A stretch of 24,854 nucleotides of DNA from a virus, in the IMG/VR virus record IMGVR_UViG_3300020215_000133, positions 1 through 24,854 of that record; one strand, 5' to 3'. Every line of letters starts with the position of its first letter. Position 1 is the first letter of the stretch. A program made the translations under genes and the position numbers. The notes under the pieces are model-generated. The model did no database searches. It had not been told where the DNA came from and saw nothing but the letters and a program-made list of their open reading frames with translations. Below, piece by piece: positions 19,552-24,854 of this stretch.

Positions 19552-21447
19552 GTGGCCGAAAAAGAAGCAACACTCATACTGAAACTCAAAGACGCGTTCA
19601 GCCAGCCCATCAGTGGGGTGATGGGGAAACTGGGGCAATTGAAGGCCGGGTACCTTGCCGTCGCCGCGGCTGTGGCCGGCCTGGCGTCCTTTCTCAAGGG
19701 TGCCCTGGAAGAGTACGGCAAACAACAACAGGCCGTCGCCAAACTTGAGAACGCTCTGAAGAATCAAGGCACAGCCAGTGAAGGGGCCAGCCAACGCCTC
19801 CAAGACCTAGCTTCGTCACTCCAGAAAACGACTACCGTCGCGGACGAAACCATTATTGAATTGCAGGCGCTTTTGGCGACCTTCGGCTTCAATGAAGCGG
19901 CCATCACAAAACTGATTCCACGAATTCTCGACCTATCGGCGGCAACCGACATCGAACTTAGAACTGCAACCGTTGCGCTGGCTAAATCCATTCAAACCGG
20001 TTCTGTCGGTGCATTGCAACGCTACGGTATTCAAATGGACGAGGCAGCGTTCAAGGCCAAGGATTTCGCGGCCATCACCGCGGCGCTAGACGCTAAAAAC
20101 AAGGGCGCGGCGCAAACTCTCGCGGGAACATACCTTGGACGTTTACTACAGCTCCACAACTCCTATTCCGAGTTGAAAGAGAATCTGGCGAAACTTCTAG
20201 TCGGGCCAGCAACGACATTTCTCAAATGGTTGAACTCAGCCGTCATATGGATGGCCGAAGCCATACCTAAAGTAGAAAAGATGGCCCGTGAGGTCCTTAT
20301 TCTCCAATTGCGGGTAACACAAGCGGCTCTGGCCTTCGGCAAGTTTATTCCTGGCGTTGGTGATTTATCGCTCAAGATGGCGGATGCGCTGAAAAAGCAG
20401 GTTGAACTGGCTCATGGCGTGGAAAAAACAACGAATAAGGTGAAAGACCAGATTCCGGCTTTTCATGGAGCCGGAGATGCAGCGAAAGAATACACGGCCT
20501 TGGCCATCTATACAGCGAAAACGCGGGAACAAATTTACGCCGAAGAACTGAACCGGCGCATGACCAAGGACCGGGAATGGTTCGACCAGAACGTACGTGT
20601 GTGGGACGCCATTCGGCTGAAGATGCACGAGAACGCCACCACCATGACCGACATCTGGGTCGGCACCGTGGACACCATGGTCAATTCCTTTTCGTCTGGC
20701 ATGGCCGATGTTTTGGTGAACGGTGATTCGTTTAACGCAAAGATGAAAGACATCGGCAACCAAGTCCTGCATCACTTTGTCGCCGAGGTCATCAAGAAAA
20801 TGGTGACGGAATGGGTCGCGGGGCTGGCGGCGCAGTCGGCGGCCGGCGATGCCTTTCGTGCCAACGAAGCGGCCAAGAATGCCGCTTTTGCCGGGTCCGG
20901 CGGCTTTGGTGCTGGCGGCAGCGGACTGGGCGCTCTGGGTGGATTCTTGGGCGGTGCCGGTATTGGCATTGGCCTTTCAAGCAACATCGGCGGTAAAGAT
21001 ACAAACAAGGGCGGTGCCGCGGCAGGTTCCGTCGCTGGAGCGGCACTTGGCACGCTCATGTTCGGCCCACTGGGCGGCCTAGCCGGCGGGGCTATTGGCG
21101 GAGCCATCGGTGGTGGGATTCAACGGCTTGGGAAGAGCCTCAAGAAAAGGTTTTCAGGCGGCGTCATTAACGAGCCAACCATGATGTTTGGCATGAAGAG
21201 CGGGCAAATCGGAATTGCCGGGGAGCGGGGCGTTCCCGAAGCCATTATGTCGTTCCCGGAACTTGGGCATACGCCGGAGTCCGGGCGGAAGGCCCTTATG
21301 GGCGGTGGGGGTGGCGGCGGCACAGTCGTCATCAACATCAACGCGGGTGCGTTCATGGGCGACGAACGTCAGGCCCGGGAAATGGCCAAAATCATCGACA
21401 AGCACCTGTTCAGCCTGTCCCGGAATAGAAGTTCCGTTGCGTTATAA
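19552..21447 (+). CDS. Tail tape measure protein
   Basis: A 631-residue protein starting at GTG directly after the stop of the chaperone extension. The N-terminus (ATLILKLKDAFSQPISGVMGKLGQLKAG) is the usual TMP opening, followed by a hydrophobic helix at about 32-48. A helical body, including DIGNQVLHHFVAEVIKKMVTEW, leads to a Gly/Ala-rich zone at about 447-524 that probably inserts in the membrane during DNA entry. The C-terminus carries FGMKSGQIGIAGERGVPEAIMSF, a hallmark of lambda-type tape measures, and a GGGGGGG run. Length sets tail length; 631 residues at the usual 0.15 nm each would give a short siphovirus tail of roughly 95 nm. No lytic domain is visible. Confidence 0.93.
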   Translation: MAEKEATLILKLKDAFSQPISGVMGKLGQLKAGYLAVAAAVAGLASFLKGALEEYGKQQQAVAKLENALKNQGTASEGASQRLQDLASSLQKTTTVADETIIELQALLATFGFNEAAITKLIPRILDLSAATDIELRTATVALAKSIQTGSVGALQRYGIQMDEAAFKAKDFAAITAALDAKNKGAAQTLAGTYLGRLLQLHNSYSELKENLAKLLVGPATTFLKWLNSAVIWMAEAIPKVEKMAREVLILQLRVTQAALAFGKFIPGVGDLSLKMADALKKQVELAHGVEKTTNKVKDQIPAFHGAGDAAKEYTALAIYTAKTREQIYAEELNRRMTKDREWFDQNVRVWDAIRLKMHENATTMTDIWVGTVDTMVNSFSSGMADVLVNGDSFNAKMKDIGNQVLHHFVAEVIKKMVTEWVAGLAAQSAAGDAFRANEAAKNAAFAGSGGFGAGGSGLGALGGFLGGAGIGIGLSSNIGGKDTNKGGAAAGSVAGAALGTLMFGPLGGLAGGAIGGAIGGGIQRLGKSLKKRFSGGVINEPTMMFGMKSGQIGIAGERGVPEAIMSFPELGHTPESGRKALMGGGGGGGTVVININAGAFMGDERQAREMAKIIDKHLFSLSRNRSSVAL

Positions 21448-21456
21448 GGAGTCGCT

Positions 21457-22212
21457 ATGGCTGTAATGGAGTTCCATCGAGCCAACCTTCTGAACACGAC
21501 CACCATGTTGCGGGTGGACGCTAACCAGACATCGACGGCGCAATACCTGTTCGACAAAAACCGCCGCCTGGGCTTCTCCTCCTCTGGCTATAACAGCACG
21601 ACCGCCACAACCATTTCCGTGCAGTTTGCAACCCCGACGGTGGTCAGCCATGTGTTCATGATAGGCCACAATATCCGGGACTACATTCTCTATTACAACT
21701 CGGCCACGGGGAACAGTCTTGCCTCATCGACAACGAACTCGGGGACATCCACGTATTTCTCATTCGCTTCCACCACCGTCAATTCCATCCAGATTCAGCT
21801 TAACAACACCATTGCGGGGAGCGTCGAGAAGTCCATCAACGAGCTGGTGGTGACGGAACGCCAGTATGTTTTCGAGCGGAACCCGCCCATAGACGACTTC
21901 CGCTACGCCATTCGGCGCAAGCAAATCAAGCACGAGATGCCGGACGGAGGCGTGGTCCTCTTCAACGTGCGCGACAAGTACACGGCCGAAATTACAGCCA
22001 GCTTCTTTTCCCAGTCGTCCTATGACACCCTCTTCGGCATTTTCGACGCTGCCTTGCCGCTCTACTTTGTGCCGTTCCCAACGACCACGGGCTGGAACGG
22101 GCAAGCCTATGAGTGCGTGTGGTCCGGGGACTTTGATTTCCGTTATGCCACCAACGTGAAAAGCCCGGGCTTTACCGGCACCATCACCATTGAGGAGACC
22201 TCCGCGACATGA
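21457..22212 (+). CDS. Distal tail (Dit-like) protein with galactose-binding-like N-terminus
   Basis: A 251-residue protein with GGAG upstream. Residues about 50-130 read as a beta sandwich of the discoidin/galactose-binding type: ATTISVQFATPTVVSHVFMIGHNIR, DYILYYNS, TYFSFASTTVNSIQIQLNN, SINELVVTE. The second half (YAIRRKQIKHEMPDGGVVLFNV, KYTAEITASFFSQSSYDTLF, LPLYFVPFP) is typical of distal tail proteins that form the hexameric ring at the tip. Position right after the tape measure matches. The sandwich may be structural or may bind sugars; metal-site residues cannot be judged. It ends in an ATGA overlap. Confidence 0.65.
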   Translation: MAVMEFHRANLLNTTTMLRVDANQTSTAQYLFDKNRRLGFSSSGYNSTTATTISVQFATPTVVSHVFMIGHNIRDYILYYNSATGNSLASSTTNSGTSTYFSFASTTVNSIQIQLNNTIAGSVEKSINELVVTERQYVFERNPPIDDFRYAIRRKQIKHEMPDGGVVLFNVRDKYTAEITASFFSQSSYDTLFGIFDAALPLYFVPFPTTTGWNGQAYECVWSGDFDFRYATNVKSPGFTGTITIEETSAT

Positions 22213-23483
22213 CAACGCTTGAGTCTCTTCTCAAATCACCCGCGCACAACACGTTCCGCCGTGCGGCGATTAAGCGCCGGAACACCTCCAACGGCAAGTA
22301 TGAGTCAAGCTGGACGGACATTACAACGTTTGTGAAGGCATGGGGCAGTTTCGAGAGTTCCATCGACGCCGTGCGGTTGAACCGGTTCACCCATTCCGGC
22401 CTCGACCTATTGGTCCGAAACGACACCGGCGCTTTTAACCCGGAATCGGATGCCAATAGCCTGTGGTTTGGCACCCTGTCGCGCTATCGAACGCTTGTGC
22501 GCATCCAGGCGGGTTATAAGGACGCCAGCGAGAACGAATACCCCACCGAAACCACCCAGGGCATTTACATCATGTCCGAAGAGGTACCGCGCAGTTCCCG
22601 GACAAACGACGCCTACATTAAATGCAAGTCCCTGGTCAGCGTGTTCGACGAGGTGATGGCGGACGAGGTCGCAGGGCTGGGGTCGACTCAGACGGCCAGC
22701 GAACTGGTCGCCCGGATTCGGGACCACACCGACGGTTCAAGCAATTTCGTGTTCAGGGAGTTCATCACCTCAACGGCCTGGTCAATTCAGACGACGACGA
22801 CTTTCTACAACCTGGCCACGACCACATCCGAGCTTGAAAACATGACGTGCTGGGAGCTCATGACAAAGCTGGCCGAGTGCGAGGGCTATATTGTGCTCGT
22901 TAACCGTACAGGTGGCATTGAGTTCCGGGACCGCAGCGCCCGCACGACCACCGTGGCCTTCGCTTTCCGTGGGCAGGGGTACAACCACCCGAGCATTGTA
23001 AGCCTGGACGAGTCGAAAGATGCCCTGGACAAGTATTACAACCGGTTCCGTTTACGGTGGACGGATGCCGACACGTCCACCAGCTACGTGGAAGCCGGCG
23101 TGGCCACCACGGTGGACCCGTCCAGTTCCGCGTGGAAGTTCGGGTCAAGGCTCTACAGTTTTTCCAACGAGTTCTTCCAAACATCGACGGTGGCGCAAAC
23201 GGTTGTTAACCACCTTTTGACAACGTTCAGTGACGTGAAAGAGGAAATCCGCATCACCACTAAGTTCATGCCCCAGATTGAGGTGTCCGACCGGGTTTCC
23301 GTGTCCTACCGGTCCTATGACATTACCAGCCAAACCTTGTGGGATTCGTTTGACTGGGACAACGCGAACTGGTCGGTGGAAGACGGCGAGAATTTCGATT
23401 ACGACGCGGTGGAATTCAAGGTGCTGTCCAAGCGGACAGACCTGGAACGGTTCACCACGGAATTTAGTTTACGGAGGGTCTAA
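22209..23483 (+). CDS. Tail hub / tail-associated protein
   Basis: A 424-residue protein. An N-terminal beta domain (FRRAAIKRRNTSNGKYESSW, RFTHSGLDLLVRNDTGAFNP, TLVRIQAGYKDA) reads like the gp27/Tal hub domain, where a 'G.L...V.N..G.F.P' element and an 'R.LV.I..GY' strand set up the ring. Residues from about 200 (CWELMTKLAECEGYIVLVNRTGGIEFRDR) show the helix-strand pair that recurs in hub proteins. The C-terminal third (KFMPQIEVSDRVSVSYRSYD, FKVLSKRTDLERFTTEFSLR) also fits. No peptidase or lysozyme domain is seen. It follows the distal tail gene in the usual order and would plug the tail tip. Confidence 0.65.
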   Translation: MTTLESLLKSPAHNTFRRAAIKRRNTSNGKYESSWTDITTFVKAWGSFESSIDAVRLNRFTHSGLDLLVRNDTGAFNPESDANSLWFGTLSRYRTLVRIQAGYKDASENEYPTETTQGIYIMSEEVPRSSRTNDAYIKCKSLVSVFDEVMADEVAGLGSTQTASELVARIRDHTDGSSNFVFREFITSTAWSIQTTTTFYNLATTTSELENMTCWELMTKLAECEGYIVLVNRTGGIEFRDRSARTTTVAFAFRGQGYNHPSIVSLDESKDALDKYYNRFRLRWTDADTSTSYVEAGVATTVDPSSSAWKFGSRLYSFSNEFFQTSTVAQTVVNHLLTTFSDVKEEIRITTKFMPQIEVSDRVSVSYRSYDITSQTLWDSFDWDNANWSVEDGENFDYDAVEFKVLSKRTDLERFTTEFSLRRV

Positions 23484-24101
23484 ATGGCAGGGTCATCGTG
23501 GCCAACACTGACAGCCGGTAACAAAGCACGCGCCAGCGACGTCGAAGCCAAGTTCGACTGGATTGAAGGAAACATCGTGCCAATGACCGGCGGCAACACA
23601 ACCGATGGCGCGTTTGATTTGGGCACCTCATTGGCGCGGTGGCGGTCCCTTTATACGTCAAGCCACGTGTACCTTGGCGGAAATCTGGCGGTGGGTACCA
23701 CGAGCCCATCCACGCGGGTGGACATAAGAAGCGCCGGCAACAACACTCCGACGGTCCTGAGCATAGCCAACGCCAACGCCTCGGACTTTATGTCTTTCCA
23801 TAGCGGTCAGTCCGGCGACCAGCGGGCCATCATCTTCTGGGACAGCAGCTTGACCTCATTTGAATTGGGGTATGCCACGGCCCAAGACGGGACGGGGTAT
23901 ACGCGGCGAATGGCCATTTTCGCGGGCGGCACCACCACCGTCAACGTTTCGTTTGGCATGGCGTCGGGGACATCCATTAACCAGATTTCCGCCGACGGGA
24001 CATTTTCCGATAACTCGGACAATATCCTGCCGACGCAAAAGGCCGTGAAAACGTATGCGGATTTCATAGCAGCAGGCTATAGCCTACTGAACGCAGACTA
24101 G
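23484..24101 (+). CDS. Tail fibre / receptor-binding candidate
   Basis: A 205-residue protein with GGAGGG upstream. The opening (WPTLTAGNKARASDVEAKFDWIEGNIVP) is a standard fibre attachment start, followed by DGAFDLGTSLARWRSLYTSSHVYLGGNLAVGTTSP, a repeat type found in many fibres where 'DLG....RW..LY....' tracks beta-spiral turns. The rest is beta-rich, and the end (NILPTQKAVKTYADFIAAG) resembles the 'PTQKAVKTYVD' C-terminal segment of fibres. No peptidase S74 chaperone or enzyme domain is present, so it is short for a complete receptor binder and may need the next protein. Confidence 0.75.
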   Translation: MAGSSWPTLTAGNKARASDVEAKFDWIEGNIVPMTGGNTTDGAFDLGTSLARWRSLYTSSHVYLGGNLAVGTTSPSTRVDIRSAGNNTPTVLSIANANASDFMSFHSGQSGDQRAIIFWDSSLTSFELGYATAQDGTGYTRRMAIFAGGTTTVNVSFGMASGTSINQISADGTFSDNSDNILPTQKAVKTYADFIAAGYSLLNAD

Positions 24102-24109
24102 GAGGATGT

Positions 24110-24517
24110 ATGGCAACAAGGCTCTACAAAGCGGGTTGGGCGACGACGGACACGCCGGGGGATATTGTTCATTTGTACGCCAGTGTTAATACAAGTGGAA
24201 ACTACAATGTTTTTTCGATTGGCACGTCGGGAAGCTACCAAGTGCCCGCTTCAAAAACTCTGTATATCACCGACATCAATATGTACTCCTCAAACGCCAA
24301 CATCCACGCGACGTTATATTACGGTGACACGGCGGTGACCAACAGCGCTGCGGCACCGACCAACGCGATTCAAATCTCAACAAGCTATGCTTCCCCGACG
24401 GCGAACACCTTAACGCATATTTCCTGTTTCATTGCTGTACCGGCCCAGAAGTACCCGCACATTCGGTCTGGCAACTCCGATGGGCTAAACATAAACGTGA
24501 CCGGTATTGTCGTCTAA
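24110..24517 (+). CDS. Small beta-rich tail-tip/virion protein
   Basis: A 135-residue protein with AGGAGG seven bases upstream of ATG, overlapping nothing. Strand-like segments alternate (IVHLYASVNTSGNYNVFSIG, SYQVPASKTLYITDINMYSS, ANIHATLYYGDTAV, LTHISCFIAVPAQKYPHIRS, DGLNINVTGIVV), the order expected of a jelly-roll or head-domain fold. Thr, Ser and Asn are abundant. The 'VPA.KTLYITD' element is common in small phage structural proteins of unknown role. Immediately after the fibre candidate it could be its receptor-binding cap, which is a guess from position. No enzyme motif. Confidence 0.6.
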   Translation: MATRLYKAGWATTDTPGDIVHLYASVNTSGNYNVFSIGTSGSYQVPASKTLYITDINMYSSNANIHATLYYGDTAVTNSAAAPTNAIQISTSYASPTANTLTHISCFIAVPAQKYPHIRSGNSDGLNINVTGIVV

Positions 24518-24529
24518 TTCGCGCGGCCT

Positions 24530-24854
24530 ATGAGCCCATCGGCATTTCCTGACTGGCTGAAAGACGGGAGTCTGTTAATTTGCCTTTTCGTGGCCGGGCA
24601 AGTTCTAACCGAACTCATTAAGAAAGCCATCAATGGGAAGAATGGGAATGGGAACGGAAACGGCAAGCATAACCTGGTCCCGGGGTCATACGTGCTTTTT
24701 GAGCGGGACACCGTGGACAGAATCATCCGTGCCTTTGAGGACCACATCAAGGCGCAGCAAGACATGGTCAACGAATTGCGCGGGCATAAACAAATTGAAT
24801 TGGAGCAGAAAGCATTGCTTCAGGCGCACGTGGAAGACAGCCGAGAACCCATGC
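24530..24854 (+). CDS. Membrane-anchored coiled-coil protein (3' partial)
   Basis: The reading frame runs off the right edge; 108 residues are visible. After MSPSAFPDWLKDGS a single hydrophobic helix (LLICLFVAGQVLTELI) is followed by KKAINGKNGNGNGNGK, an Asn/Gly linker, then a charged helix (TVDRIIRAFEDHIKAQQDMV and IELEQKALLQAHVEDS) with coiled-coil spacing. No clear ribosome binding site precedes the ATG. One membrane helix plus a cytoplasmic or periplasmic coiled coil after the tail genes could be a holin- or spanin-like lysis component, but neither is recognisable. Confidence 0.6.
   Translation, partial: MSPSAFPDWLKDGSLLICLFVAGQVLTELIKKAINGKNGNGNGNGKHNLVPGSYVLFERDTVDRIIRAFEDHIKAQQDMVNELRGHKQIELEQKALLQAHVEDSREPM
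24632..24664 (+). repeat. Asn-Gly low-complexity linker
   Basis: Eleven codons reading NGKNGNGNGNG (aat ggg / aac ggc variants) between the membrane helix and the coiled coil. It is an in-frame simple repeat that could change length by slippage. Confidence 0.75.

Noticed and set aside
24074-24085. 12-base palindrome AGGCTATAGCCT
   Set aside because: It lies inside the fibre reading frame, has no loop and is not followed by T's; short palindromes of this size can occur by chance.
1-24854. tRNA genes, CRISPR arrays, insertion sequences, attachment sites
   Set aside because: Reading both strands showed no cloverleaf with a TTC-type arm, no regularly spaced repeats, no transposase frame and no integrase with a core site.

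Overview
The window is a block of late genes from a tailed bacteriophage (Caudoviricetes). All genes lie on the + strand, they are packed end to end with many ATGA, GTGA and TAATG overlaps, and most starts carry strong GGAGG-type ribosome binding sites, which indicates a bacterial host. The host cannot be named from this sequence. There is no tRNA, rRNA, CRISPR array, insertion sequence, integrase or repressor here, so the lifestyle is open. No stretch longer than about 100 bases lacks a gene.

Layout. (1) 1-2576: a class I SAM methyltransferase with a C-terminal TPR-like region, cut by the left edge, then a ParB-domain/DNA methyltransferase fusion. (2) 2548-5786: packaging. A terminase small subunit candidate and the large terminase are separated by five small genes: an acidic protein, an AT-rich membrane protein, two zinc-binding mini-proteins and a MazZ-like dATP/dGTP diphosphohydrolase. 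(3) 5734-8402: a portal protein fused to a MuF head-morphogenesis domain, and a small head-region protein. (4) 8413-12352: a cassette of beta-rich probable virion proteins, including a LamG lectin-like protein and a 565-residue repeat protein, placed between the portal and the protease. (5) 12360-14969: a protease-scaffold gene with a nested in-frame scaffold start, a decoration (capsid cement) protein and the major capsid protein, followed by a perfect 12-bp hairpin. (6) 15057-16976: connector and tail-completion genes (DUF1320/gp36-like, gpG-like, terminator-like). (7) 16988-17974: a complete MptE/Maf-like (DUF115) domain protein, unexpected in this position. (8) 17961-21447: tail tube, tail assembly chaperone with a -1 frameshift on a T9 run, and tape measure. 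(9) 21457-24517: distal tail, hub, a fibre-like protein and a small beta-rich protein. (10) 24530-end: a membrane-anchored protein cut by the right edge.

The head module resembles Mu (DUF935-type portal, MuF, Mu-type protease/scaffold, gp36, gpG), while the tail module is that of a long non-contractile tail: there is a tape measure and a G/GT pair, and no sheath gene is seen. The most unusual points are the Maf/MptE-like protein inserted between tail terminator and tail tube genes (possible virion glycosylation), the beta-rich cassette in the head cluster, the portal-MuF fusion, the frameshifted chaperone and the orphan ribonucleotide-reductase-like zinc ribbon beside a dNTP hydrolase.
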